IMG/VR virus record: IMGVR_UViG_3300020183_000173
Span: 1 to 41,659 of that record
Reading direction: 5' to 3' (one strand)
Origin: a virus
Length of the DNA stretch: 41,659 bases
Shown: positions 16,413-24,969 of the stretch, piece after piece
How the letters are laid out: each line of letters opens with the position of its first letter
Numbering within the stretch: position 1 is the first letter of the stretch
Position numbers and translations under genes: made by a program
The notes under the pieces: model-generated
Databases searched by the model: none
What the model was told of the DNA's origin: nothing
The model's input: only the letters and a program-made list of their open reading frames with translations

Positions 16413-17066
16413 ATGAGTATAGTTAAAAATGTAAGCGGACCATATACAATCAATACCATTGATAAAGACGACCCTATCATTTTGGATAGTAATGTTGTTA
16501 TTATCAAAGGTAACCTAACGGTGATTGGTAATTCTGCTAGTATCACCAGTAACAATACCAGTATCACAGATAACATTATCACGCTGAACGCAGGGTATGT
16601 TGGGGCGACCCCGCTGCCAATTCCAGCTGGTCTAGAAGTAGTGCGTGGCGGGGATATCAGCAATCCTGATGTTTATCTGCGTTGGAATGAAGTCAGCACT
16701 AGCTGGCAAATAACCAATAATGGCAGCACCTTTTATAACTTAGTTGCAACAACCACAGGCAACACCAGAGTAGTCGACGACCCAAGTCCACAACTGAGCG
16801 GTAATCTTTTTACCAATGGAAATTGGATAACCGACAGCACAGGTGCAATTAAAATGGATCCAGCTACCAATCTACAGATTGATGGCAATGTTGCACTCAA
16901 GATGTTTACTTCAGCACCACCGTCGTTGCCAAATTATAATATTTTACATGCAGGTAATGTGGCAGCAGGCGGCACTGGGTTGTATGTTACATCAGCAGAA
17001 CAAAACATCGTAGGCGAGGAATTGATTAGCAAACGCAAGGCCATTGTCTACTCAATTATATTTTAG
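16413..17066 (+). CDS. Fibre-type virion protein with a GNLTV-type module
   Basis: A 217-residue beta-rich protein. The segment VVIIKGNLTVIGNSASITSN followed by DNIITLNAGYVG and a Gly/Leu strand is a module that also occurs in the 19789 and 36494 proteins, where it reads GNFTVSGNTNTINSTN and GNLYVAGNTTTVATT. It is common in fibres of aquatic T4-like phages. A structural role at the tail or fibre is likely; no enzyme motif is seen. The ATG has no clear ribosome-binding site, and the leader from the late promoter would be very short. It begins a run of four genes with gaps of 1-10 bases. Confidence 0.7.
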   Translation: MSIVKNVSGPYTINTIDKDDPIILDSNVVIIKGNLTVIGNSASITSNNTSITDNIITLNAGYVGATPLPIPAGLEVVRGGDISNPDVYLRWNEVSTSWQITNNGSTFYNLVATTTGNTRVVDDPSPQLSGNLFTNGNWITDSTGAIKMDPATNLQIDGNVALKMFTSAPPSLPNYNILHAGNVAAGGTGLYVTSAEQNIVGEELISKRKAIVYSIIF

Positions 17067-17075
17067 GAACACAAC

Positions 17076-17390
17076 ATGGCAATACAAAGCACAGTAATCA
17101 CATCAGGAACACCGCAAAGCATGCTCACCGCTGCTGGGAACATTGCAGTGACCACAGTTTATCTATGCAATCGCACTAGTACCACAGTGATCACAAATGT
17201 TTACATTGTTGCCAATGGTATCACAAATTTTGATAATTTAATTTATAGTAATCTTGCTATAGCTGGCAATGACACTTATATTATGGAACAAGAACGATTG
17301 ATTTTAAGTGTTGGTGATAGCATAAGAGCAAACACTGATTCTCTTTCATATGACTCATTGGTTGCCACAGTAACATTCACGAGTATTTAA
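17076..17390 (+). CDS. Small beta-rich virion protein
   Basis: A 104-residue protein (starting MAIQSTVITSGTPQ) with alternating hydrophobic and Thr/Asn residues and the segment TTVYLCNRTSTTVITNVYIV. No catalytic motif is seen. AGGAAC precedes the ATG. Its stop is separated from the next ATG by a single base, so the two genes are coupled. It lies within a run of fibre genes and is probably a minor fibre or fibre-tip component. I do not recognise the family. Confidence 0.65.
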   Translation: MAIQSTVITSGTPQSMLTAAGNIAVTTVYLCNRTSTTVITNVYIVANGITNFDNLIYSNLAIAGNDTYIMEQERLILSVGDSIRANTDSLSYDSLVATVTFTSI

Positions 17391-17391
17391 C

Positions 17392-17808
17392 ATGGGTAGA
17401 TTTCTAAAAAATACCAAAATTCAGACTGCAGGGTATGGTGCGGTAATGCCATTTGGTTCTACTGCGCTGCGTCCTTCAGCTCCTATCGATGGTGATTTTA
17501 GATTCAATCAAGACACAAACAAAGTAGAGGTGTATTATCAAAACGCCTGGAATAGTTTGGCAAAGGTTGGCCAGGTTACTATAGCCAAAGACACATTTAC
17601 TGGTGACAGTAGCACAACCAACTTTACCATGACACAAAGTTACAGTGCAGGGCAAGAAAATAGAATTATTGCAGTAGTAGGTAATGTGTTTCAAAATCCT
17701 GGAGTTGCTTTTACTGTAAACGGTTTCGTAATAACCTTTACATCGCCCCCGCCATTTGGCCAAACTATTATTGTGTTGCATGGATTCGCTAGCACAGATC
17801 CAGCATAA
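17392..17808 (+). CDS. Short fibre-associated protein, paralogue of C-terminal modules in the two next fibres
   Basis: A 138-residue protein. From residue 20 it reads PFGSTALRPSAPIDGDFRFN, then a strand with YYQNAWNSLAKVG. After that come KDTFTGDSSTTNFTMTQS, a gap, VVGNVFQNPGVAFTVNGFVI and a final TFTSPP. The same order of motifs (AERP, GDFRFN, W, TYTLSQ, NGVIQRP, LITFTTVP) occurs in the 17819 and 19789 proteins. It therefore looks like a free-standing copy of that module. Probably a structural subunit; binding role unknown. Confidence 0.7.
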   Translation: MGRFLKNTKIQTAGYGAVMPFGSTALRPSAPIDGDFRFNQDTNKVEVYYQNAWNSLAKVGQVTIAKDTFTGDSSTTNFTMTQSYSAGQENRIIAVVGNVFQNPGVAFTVNGFVITFTSPPPFGQTIIVLHGFASTDPA

Positions 17809-17818
17809 GGAGTAGTGC

Positions 17819-19735
17819 ATGGCCATCGGAAGAGTTGCAGGCCCAATGTTGTTGTCGGAGTTAGACCGACAAGGCATAGATCTGAGCTTTACAACCAACA
17901 GCGATAAACTGATTGAACTGGATTTTACCAACTTTAGAATCTATGTCAAAGGTGGTACTGTTGGTAATCATGTGTTCAATATCAATGGAAACTTGGTAGC
18001 AGGCAATGTTGTGCTTGATGCCGGGGCCTTGATCACCACACAGCAACTCAATCAACCATTGACACTAAGAGCCAATGGTGTTGCCAATGTAACTGTTATA
18101 AATGCAAATGTAATTAGTGGTAGTGTAGACGGCACAGTAATTGGCGGACTCAACCCCAGTTTAGGAACTTTTACATATTTGAATGCAAATGTTCTAGGCA
18201 CTTTTGCAACCGCCAACATAAGCAATTTGAGTGCCAATAGAATTCCGTTTACTAATGGTTCTAATACCTATCTTGAAGACGATGCGCAACTGCTGTACTT
18301 TACTAGTAACAACGCTCTAATTGTTTCAAACCTTACAGTATTAGAATCACAAATATTTAATACACTAGATGCTGCAAACATCATTCTTCAAAACGCAAAT
18401 CCAACCAGCATTACATTTATTGCTGCAAACAACTGGATTAAGACCAACACTAGTTTTAATTATTTTGAATCTAACAATATTGTGCGGGCAGGTAATATTC
18501 AATTGGATGGCCCAAACACCAATCAAGTTTTGTTTCTTGATGCAGCAGACAGTCGCAGAATCAAAGGCACGACCTTTTTAACATTTGATGGTACTAACTT
18601 GCGTGCCAATGGTGTAACCAGGCTTGGCAATATCAATGTTTTGCAAAATTTGATCACCACGGCTGTTACCAATCAAGATTTAACAATCAGTCCTGACGGC
18701 ACTGGTTTGGTTTCATTAAATAACAAAAGACTTACCAACCTAAGTGATCCTACTCAGCCCAGCGACGCTGCGACCAAGAGTTATGTTGATGGATTGATTG
18801 TTATCAGCACTGCAAGTACCAGAAGCATATTCCAACTAGACACTAAAGTCGAAGTGGCTGACAATGGATCAACTGCTGCCAATATTGTGTTTGTGGTTGA
18901 TGGCTTTGAAAATGGCAGGATTGAAAATGGCCTAGTAACGCTGCAAGACATAGAAATTTTTGACAACTATGTTACTTCACAAGCAGGTCCGCTGATTCTC
19001 CAGCCTGGCTCGGGCGACAGAATTATCCTAGACACAGTGACCAGTGTGAGATTGCCTGTAGGTGACAGTGCCGAGCGTCCAGTGGCGGGTTTTGAACAAA
19101 CAGGAGATTTCAGATTCAATACAGAATTCCAAACAGTTGAATGGTATAATGGAACAGACTGGAAAAATCCATTGATGGCCACAGTGACCAGTCAAGCGAT
19201 TGTGCCAGACGGGTCCAGCACTGTTTACACGCTGTCTCAAACCAGTACCACAGAAAGTGTACTGGTTAACTTTAACGGTGTGATTCAACGCCCTAGCACT
19301 ACCTATGCCGTAGCAGGCAACTTGATTACTTTTACTACAGTTCCACTAACATCAGACATAATTGAAGTAAGATTTCTCAACGGAACCACTGCGCAAGCCA
19401 CTAATCCTATTGTGGTTGACTCTTCGTATGCCAACATCAGCACATCAGCTACTACAATTGATTCTTGGTACATGAATGAGTACCGTGCAGTGAAATACAC
19501 CTACACTGCAAAAAGTACTCTGGGCGATGCTTATGAAATAGGCGATGTGAAACTGGTACACGACGGGATAAGTGCCTTTTTTACCAGTAGTTTTGTAAGC
19601 AAAAGCGGCAACAGCATGGTGACTTTCAGCACCACAAACAGCCCAATTGGTACCATGAATGTGCGTGTGCAAGGGCTGTACGCTGACACTAGAATCAAAT
19701 ATCACGCAATTTATCTCACAGAATCTGTAACCTGA
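17819..19735 (+). CDS. Large tail-fibre-type virion protein
   Basis: A 638-residue beta-rich protein preceded by AAGGAG. Residues 20-350 consist of Asn/Gly/Val-rich strands (GNHVFNINGNLVAGNVVLDA and similar). TKSYVDGLI (about 322-330) is a motif common in phage fibres. Residues about 415-525 carry the AERP/GDFRFN/NGVIQRP module shared with its neighbours. The last 100 residues (starting NISTSATTIDSWYMNEYRAV) match the C-terminus of the 19789 protein in pattern. It should be a trimeric fibre or adhesin. Receptor-binding function is inferred from the family, not from a visible site. Confidence 0.75.
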   Translation: MAIGRVAGPMLLSELDRQGIDLSFTTNSDKLIELDFTNFRIYVKGGTVGNHVFNINGNLVAGNVVLDAGALITTQQLNQPLTLRANGVANVTVINANVISGSVDGTVIGGLNPSLGTFTYLNANVLGTFATANISNLSANRIPFTNGSNTYLEDDAQLLYFTSNNALIVSNLTVLESQIFNTLDAANIILQNANPTSITFIAANNWIKTNTSFNYFESNNIVRAGNIQLDGPNTNQVLFLDAADSRRIKGTTFLTFDGTNLRANGVTRLGNINVLQNLITTAVTNQDLTISPDGTGLVSLNNKRLTNLSDPTQPSDAATKSYVDGLIVISTASTRSIFQLDTKVEVADNGSTAANIVFVVDGFENGRIENGLVTLQDIEIFDNYVTSQAGPLILQPGSGDRIILDTVTSVRLPVGDSAERPVAGFEQTGDFRFNTEFQTVEWYNGTDWKNPLMATVTSQAIVPDGSSTVYTLSQTSTTESVLVNFNGVIQRPSTTYAVAGNLITFTTVPLTSDIIEVRFLNGTTAQATNPIVVDSSYANISTSATTIDSWYMNEYRAVKYTYTAKSTLGDAYEIGDVKLVHDGISAFFTSSFVSKSGNSMVTFSTTNSPIGTMNVRVQGLYADTRIKYHAIYLTESVT

Positions 19736-19752
19736 TCAGGGCTCCTAGTTTG

Positions 19753-19760
19753 GCTAAATA
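19753..19760 (+). promoter_or_regulatory. Late-promoter-like GCTAAATA
   Basis: A variant of TATAAATA 28 bases upstream of the ATG at 19789, in the 53-base gap between two fibre genes; TAGGAG follows as ribosome-binding site. Confidence 0.45.
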
Positions 19761-19788
19761 GCTATAACCCATGCCTTAGGAGCATAAG

Positions 19789-22700
19789 ATGGCCGTAACA
19801 CGGATTAAAAATAACCAAATCACTGACGCTACGATTTTTGCTAATGTTAAAATCGCTCCAGGCACTATCGTAGGCTCATTGTTCAACCCAGATGTAACAA
19901 TCAATTCTAATATTGCTATTGTTGGAAATTTCACGGTTTCTGGCAATACAAACACCATTAACAGCACTAACACACTAGTAAATGATCCATTGGTGATCTT
20001 TAACAATGGATACATTGGTACACCTGCTTATGACATAGGTATTTTAGTAGATCGTAATCTACAACCTATCAGTCCAACAAACTATGGCGCATTAAATACG
20101 GCCTGGGTCTGGCGCGAAGAAGATGGAAGTTTTGAGGGCATTTTAACCACAGAAACTGGAACCACTCGTGGTTCTATAAATCGCAGTGCCTACGCCAATC
20201 TTATAATTGGCAATACTACCATCCGCAGTACTGGAACAGACTCTAGCGTGGTAGAAGCAGTTGACACAGCTACAGGCGCACTGCAAGTAAAAGGCGGTGC
20301 TAGCTTCACTCAGAATATTCAAGTGGGCAGCACTGGCAGTTTCTTTGGTGCCAACACAGGTGCAGTAGCAATTGCAAGCAATTTAGGCATAGTTACTATT
20401 TCGCAACAGACCAGTACCCGTCCTGGATTGATGATCACAGACACCAGTAATAATGGTGCATTAACATTGACCACTGGTGTGTTTGGTGCAAGTCTACAAA
20501 CTTATGGCGGCACCAACAACGACATCTATATTCAGGCGAACAACCAACCAAGTTTGATTGTGCAAGGTGCCAATGGTGCAGTCATTGGCACAGCAGAAAT
20601 TAACAGTACCAATGCCAATGTAGGCGCAATAATTGTACGGGGCAGCGGAGGAATTGGCATTGGCGGCAACTTAAACACCGGAACCAGTGCAGGGTTTGAA
20701 AGTCAGAATATTGTTGTGCAAAGTAACAAACAGAATGATGTATTGATTGGAAAAAATCAGCGCAAGCAAGGATCATCTGCAAATGTAACTGCACTTGGTG
20801 CTGCACAAGGTATTACCAGCATTGGAACAAATTCTACCTTGATTGGTATGGGTGCAGGGTCAAATGAACCAGGTGCAAACTCAACTTTAATAGGTAAAGG
20901 GTCCGGAAACATTACTACCGGCTCTGATAATCAATTTTTTGGCTACAATACTGGTAGCCTGGTAACCACCGGCAGTAGAAATCTTATTCTTGGTGCGCAT
21001 GATGGTAACACCATTGCCACGCTGAACAATCATAGTATTATCAGTGATGGAGAAGGCAATCCAAGAATTAACATTGACAACACAGGCAATGTTTGGATAG
21101 TTTCGACCAACGACAGTACCAGTACCACAACAGGTGCTCTGACAGTAAATGGCGGTGTTGGTATTCGTGGTAATTTGAATATTGGTGCCAACAGTATTAG
21201 TATCAATTCGTTGGTATGGGGCGGTAACGCAGATTCAGGTAGTGAAAAATTATACGCAGGCTATGCAGCATTTACAGAAGCCATTAGTGCAAACAGTGTT
21301 GTCATTGGTATCCGTGCTGGTAATCAAGGCACAGGTATTAGAAATACCATTGTTGGTGACAACGCTGGTAGATCTGGTCCAGGAGATAATTCTACTCTGT
21401 ATGGTCACTGGGCAGGACGCAGCCTAACTGGTACCAACGGAACCATGATTGGCCAAGACGCTGGTAGAATGAACACCAGTGGCAACAACAATCAGTTCTT
21501 TGGCTACACAGCTGGCCGTGAAGTTACAACTGGTAACAACAATGTAATTCTTGGTGCAAATACTGGTAGCACAATTGCAACACTAGACAACAGAATTATT
21601 ATTGCCGACGGTCAAGGTATTAGTAGAATCAATATCACAAACACCGGATCTACTGAAATCACCAGCACAGTTGAATCAGACTCAATTGGCACAGGCGCAC
21701 TGATTGTAGATGGTGGTTTGAGTGTGCAAAAAAATGCTCGCATTGGTGGCAACTTAATCGTCACTGGCGAACTAAATGTAATTGGCAACATCACAACCAT
21801 TGACAGCAACTTCTTGACCTTGGTTGACCCAATCATTGAATTGGGTACCAGTGCCAATGCAGATGTGCTGACAACCAACGATGGCAAAGACCGTGGCTTG
21901 GCCATGCACTATTATCTTGGTGCAGACCGCGAAGCATTCTTGGGATTTCAAAACAGCACAGGCAATTTAGTATATCTAAACGGTGCAATTGAAAGCGGTG
22001 CAAATGTTTACTCTGGCAGTTACGGCAGTGTTCACTTTGGTCAATTGCGATTAAGCAACACAACACCAAGCAGCAGCCAGACTACTGGTGCGCTTTGGGT
22101 GCAGGGCGGCGTAGGCATTCAAGGTCGGTTAACTGCTAATAATGCTGTGGTTGACAACAATTTAACTGCCAGCGGAACAGATGCGATTATAACATTTGCA
22201 CCTACTGCCAATGGATATGTAACAATCAATCCTCAGACTACTGGTACAATTGATAACATGATCATTGGTGGCAGCACTCCTGTACCTGCTACAGTGACTA
22301 ATCTTGTAGTAACAAGCACTTTGACCATCCTGGGCAGTGGTGGTGGTAACATTTCGCCTTCTGGCAATTTGATATTGAATCCTGGTGCTCCGGGCGACAT
22401 GAACAATATCTATATTGGCAACATCACTCCTCGCCAGGCAGCGTTTACCGCAGCCAACATTGGTCAAGACCTGGTAATGAAGGCATTCAGCAGTAACAGT
22501 GTGTTATTCATTAGCCCAAGCGGTAACTTGTCAGTTGATCAAAGAAATTCGCAATTCAATTTCCAGAGACAAACCGGTAATACATTTAGCTCGGTGGGTT
22601 TGCATGTAGGCACTGACGGAGACTTTGGCGGATCAGACACACTGAATATCTACTATCAAGGCGACAGCTATGTGCCCCATAGTGCTGTATCCGCAAATGT

Positions 22701-24099
22701 ACTTGGACAATTACCAGGCTGGAGTGTAAGCACCAGTCGCGGCAGTACGCACAGTCCAAGCAATTCAGTTGATGGAGATCCTGTTGGCACTTTTGGTGCC
22801 TATGCCTACACCGGCAACATAGGCAATTGGCAAGAAATTTCTGGTATCCGTACCGTGGTTCAAGGCGCTACAAATGCACCGAACGGCATTGGTGGCGAAC
22901 TACAAATCTGGACCAAGCGCGACGACAGTGATCACACACTGGCAGTTCGTGTGGACAACAATCAAAAAACAACATTCACCGGTCAGGTAGCAATCGCTAA
23001 CAGTACAATAAGCACAACTACTTCAAGTGGTGCATTGTATGTGCAAGGCGGCACAGCTATTGGGGGCAATCTAAATGTGAGTCAAGGCGCTCGCATCAAC
23101 GATCAGCAGAATCACAATAGAGATTTTGTAGCACGTGGCGGCAACGACTCAACCTTAATATGGGCCAGCACAGCATCTGGGTACAATCAAGTGCTGATCG
23201 GCAACAGTGCTGTGTCAGCCAACCTGGTAACAGGTGCTAAACTACAGATCAATAGTACAGATAGTTTGTTATTGCCTAAAGGTACTGAAGCACAACGTCC
23301 GGGGGTTGTGGGCTACGGTAGTCCATCCACTGGCATGATTCGTTTCAACACCATAGCCAATGACCTTGAATATTGGGATGGTGCCAAATGGTTCCAACCA
23401 CAGGCCGCCCTTACTTCAACCATTGTGGCTGACACCTTTTCTGGCGACGGACTGACTACACAATACACTCTCAGCAGATTGGCCACCACAGCTGGTACAT
23501 TCATTGCCATCAACGGTACTTTACAGCAGCCTGTGGCTGCCTACAGTATTTCGGGCAATGTGGTCACATTCACAGAAGCACCTGCGCCTGGCGATGTTAT
23601 CAGCGCCAGGCATATTGCAGTGTCTACTACAACTGGATTTTCTTCTGCTACGGGATTAGTTACCTTACAAACACTTGAAGAAGGTGTACTAATAACAGGT
23701 GCAAATGGGACTGCCAGTGCTAACAGTGTGCTGTTCAAAAGTGATCACACTGTGGGCTGGCGAGGCACTACAGAAATCACAGTAAACACAACTCCAGTAC
23801 TGATTCATACATTCCAGGCTGATAGATATCGCAGTGCCAAATACATGGTTCAAGTACAAAACGCCACAAGGGCTGCACATGAAGTGAGCGAAGTTTTGAT
23901 CATCCACAATGACACAACTGCCTATAGAACTCAATACAACATGATCAGCACCTTGGCAAATGCTGCACCGTTAGGCAATGTGAGTGTGGCTCTCAGCAGC
24001 GGAAATGTTAATTTGTATTACACAGGCAACAGCACAGATAATAAGGTCAAGGTAAAAGCTGATATGTTGAGCAAATACCAGGAATGGGAATCCTACTGA
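19789..24099 (+). CDS. Giant tail fibre/adhesin with YadA-head-like repeats
   Basis: A 1436-residue beta-rich protein. The N-terminus holds the GNFTVSGNTNTINSTN module, and a second copy (GNLIVTGELNVIGNITTIDS) lies near residue 655. Motifs of the type TGALTVNGGVGIRGNLNIG recur through the chain. Residues about 340-425 and 500-610 carry runs such as NSTLIGMGAGSNEPGANSTL and NNQFFGYTAGREVTTGNNN, reminiscent of the beta-roll repeats of trimeric adhesin heads. Residues about 1155-1280 hold the AQRP/NGTLQQP module and the last 100 residues the YRSAKYMVQVQN module. It is probably one of the longest fibres. Attachment point and receptor are unknown. Confidence 0.8.
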   Translation: MAVTRIKNNQITDATIFANVKIAPGTIVGSLFNPDVTINSNIAIVGNFTVSGNTNTINSTNTLVNDPLVIFNNGYIGTPAYDIGILVDRNLQPISPTNYGALNTAWVWREEDGSFEGILTTETGTTRGSINRSAYANLIIGNTTIRSTGTDSSVVEAVDTATGALQVKGGASFTQNIQVGSTGSFFGANTGAVAIASNLGIVTISQQTSTRPGLMITDTSNNGALTLTTGVFGASLQTYGGTNNDIYIQANNQPSLIVQGANGAVIGTAEINSTNANVGAIIVRGSGGIGIGGNLNTGTSAGFESQNIVVQSNKQNDVLIGKNQRKQGSSANVTALGAAQGITSIGTNSTLIGMGAGSNEPGANSTLIGKGSGNITTGSDNQFFGYNTGSLVTTGSRNLILGAHDGNTIATLNNHSIISDGEGNPRINIDNTGNVWIVSTNDSTSTTTGALTVNGGVGIRGNLNIGANSISINSLVWGGNADSGSEKLYAGYAAFTEAISANSVVIGIRAGNQGTGIRNTIVGDNAGRSGPGDNSTLYGHWAGRSLTGTNGTMIGQDAGRMNTSGNNNQFFGYTAGREVTTGNNNVILGANTGSTIATLDNRIIIADGQGISRINITNTGSTEITSTVESDSIGTGALIVDGGLSVQKNARIGGNLIVTGELNVIGNITTIDSNFLTLVDPIIELGTSANADVLTTNDGKDRGLAMHYYLGADREAFLGFQNSTGNLVYLNGAIESGANVYSGSYGSVHFGQLRLSNTTPSSSQTTGALWVQGGVGIQGRLTANNAVVDNNLTASGTDAIITFAPTANGYVTINPQTTGTIDNMIIGGSTPVPATVTNLVVTSTLTILGSGGGNISPSGNLILNPGAPGDMNNIYIGNITPRQAAFTAANIGQDLVMKAFSSNSVLFISPSGNLSVDQRNSQFNFQRQTGNTFSSVGLHVGTDGDFGGSDTLNIYYQGDSYVPHSAVSANVLGQLPGWSVSTSRGSTHSPSNSVDGDPVGTFGAYAYTGNIGNWQEISGIRTVVQGATNAPNGIGGELQIWTKRDDSDHTLAVRVDNNQKTTFTGQVAIANSTISTTTSSGALYVQGGTAIGGNLNVSQGARINDQQNHNRDFVARGGNDSTLIWASTASGYNQVLIGNSAVSANLVTGAKLQINSTDSLLLPKGTEAQRPGVVGYGSPSTGMIRFNTIANDLEYWDGAKWFQPQAALTSTIVADTFSGDGLTTQYTLSRLATTAGTFIAINGTLQQPVAAYSISGNVVTFTEAPAPGDVISARHIAVSTTTGFSSATGLVTLQTLEEGVLITGANGTASANSVLFKSDHTVGWRGTTEITVNTTPVLIHTFQADRYRSAKYMVQVQNATRAAHEVSEVLIIHNDTTAYRTQYNMISTLANAAPLGNVSVALSSGNVNLYYTGNSTDNKVKVKADMLSKYQEWESY

Positions 24100-24108
24100 T
24101 CCAACATT

Positions 24109-24116
24109 CATAAATA
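24109..24116 (+). promoter_or_regulatory. T4-type late promoter CATAAATA
   Basis: One base from consensus, 21 bases upstream of the ATG at 24138. Confidence 0.65.
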
Positions 24117-24137
24117 ACATATAGGAACAAATGTATT

Positions 24138-24524
24138 ATGGCTAACAGCAAATTTGTAATTGATACAGGAATCGTTTGCGGTCCGATTACCATGTTTGCT
24201 TCCAACGGCGACATTCGTACCAGCGGGAACATTATTTATGCCAATTCTGGCCCTGACAATATCATCACTACACCTGGCGCTGGATCAGGGTTTACCAATT
24301 CTACCACGCTGTATTATCCCGCAGCAGACTATGCTGTGACACAAGTCACTATAGATGGTAATGTGACCACCTTCACTGAATCTTCAGGTCCTGAGACAAT
24401 TACACCTGTACAAGATGCTTTTGGTGCAGTGCTGCAAGAAAGTTCCAACACAGCCTATGATGTCTATGATTGCATGGAGCCATCTGGCTACCTGGAAACC
24501 ACAGATCTGGGTGAGTTAACATAA
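24138..24524 (+). CDS. Small virion protein of unknown role
   Basis: A 128-residue protein starting MANSKFVIDTGIVCGPIT. The first 50 residues look like a fibre-type strand segment (NGDIRTSGNIIYANSG); the C-terminal third is acidic and helical (TPVQDAFGAVLQESSNTAYD). AGGAAC lies upstream. It has its own late promoter and is followed directly by a double late promoter. A structural or fibre-assembly role is inferred from its neighbours. I do not recognise the family. Confidence 0.65.
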   Translation: MANSKFVIDTGIVCGPITMFASNGDIRTSGNIIYANSGPDNIITTPGAGSGFTNSTTLYYPAADYAVTQVTIDGNVTTFTESSGPETITPVQDAFGAVLQESSNTAYDVYDCMEPSGYLETTDLGELT

Positions 24525-24537
24525 ATACCAATAAATA
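24520..24537 (+). promoter_or_regulatory. Two tandem late-promoter elements (CATAAATA, AATAAATA)
   Basis: CATAAATA at 24520-24527 overlaps the stop codon of the preceding gene, and AATAAATA at 24530-24537 follows ten bases later, one helical turn apart. The ATG at 24561 has TAGGAG upstream. Confidence 0.6.
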
Positions 24538-24560
24538 CACTATTAGGAGCCGGTTAAGAT

Positions 24561-24932
24561 ATGCCAACACAAGTACAGTTCCGTAGAGGAACAACGACCC
24601 AAAACAACAACTTTACAGGTGCGGTGGGCGAAATCACGGTAGATACACAGTTGGATGTGTTGCGTGTTCACGACGGCTCCACAGCAGGCGGCTTTGCGCT
24701 AGTTGGAGCCACTGCTACTCAAACCCTTACAAACAAAACACTGACAAGCCCAACAATTAACAGTGCCACTTTGAACAACTCTGTGTTCACCGGCTCTTCC
24801 AATTTTTCTGGAGTAGGCACGTTTGATGGAGTCACGTTGGCCAATGTTAATTTGGCTACCCAAACATTCCAAGGCAACTCAATCATGCCAAAAAGCTACA
24901 TTGATTCCATTGGAATAGTGTTCGGTGTATAA
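24561..24932 (+). CDS. Short fibre-type protein with an Mtd-N-like domain (copy 1)
   Basis: A 123-residue protein whose first 50 residues (QVQFRRGTTTQNNNFTG, GEITVDT, LRVHDGSTAGG) match the small domain found at the start of many phage receptor-binding proteins, including the major tropism determinant of Bordetella phage. TQTLTNKTLTSPTIN follows, a motif that links fibre domains, and the chain ends MPKSYIDSIGIVFGV. A close paralogue is at 37053. Both are separate short genes here, so they may be fibre adaptors or tips. No diversity-generating element is present. Confidence 0.75.
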   Translation: MPTQVQFRRGTTTQNNNFTGAVGEITVDTQLDVLRVHDGSTAGGFALVGATATQTLTNKTLTSPTINSATLNNSVFTGSSNFSGVGTFDGVTLANVNLATQTFQGNSIMPKSYIDSIGIVFGV

Positions 24933-24935
24933 ATA
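24928..24935 (+). promoter_or_regulatory. T4-type late promoter TATAAATA
   Basis: Exact consensus embedding the TAA stop (24930-24932) of the preceding gene, 34 bases upstream of the ATG at 24970. Confidence 0.75.
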
Positions 24936-24969
24936 AAAGAAGCATATTAACCATATAAGGTAGACCAAA

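Noticed and set aside
16400-16426. An eight-codon frame (MAESYEYS) overlapping the start at 16413
   Set aside because: Starts near the predicted transcription start but has no ribosome-binding site and no evidence of a leader-peptide role.
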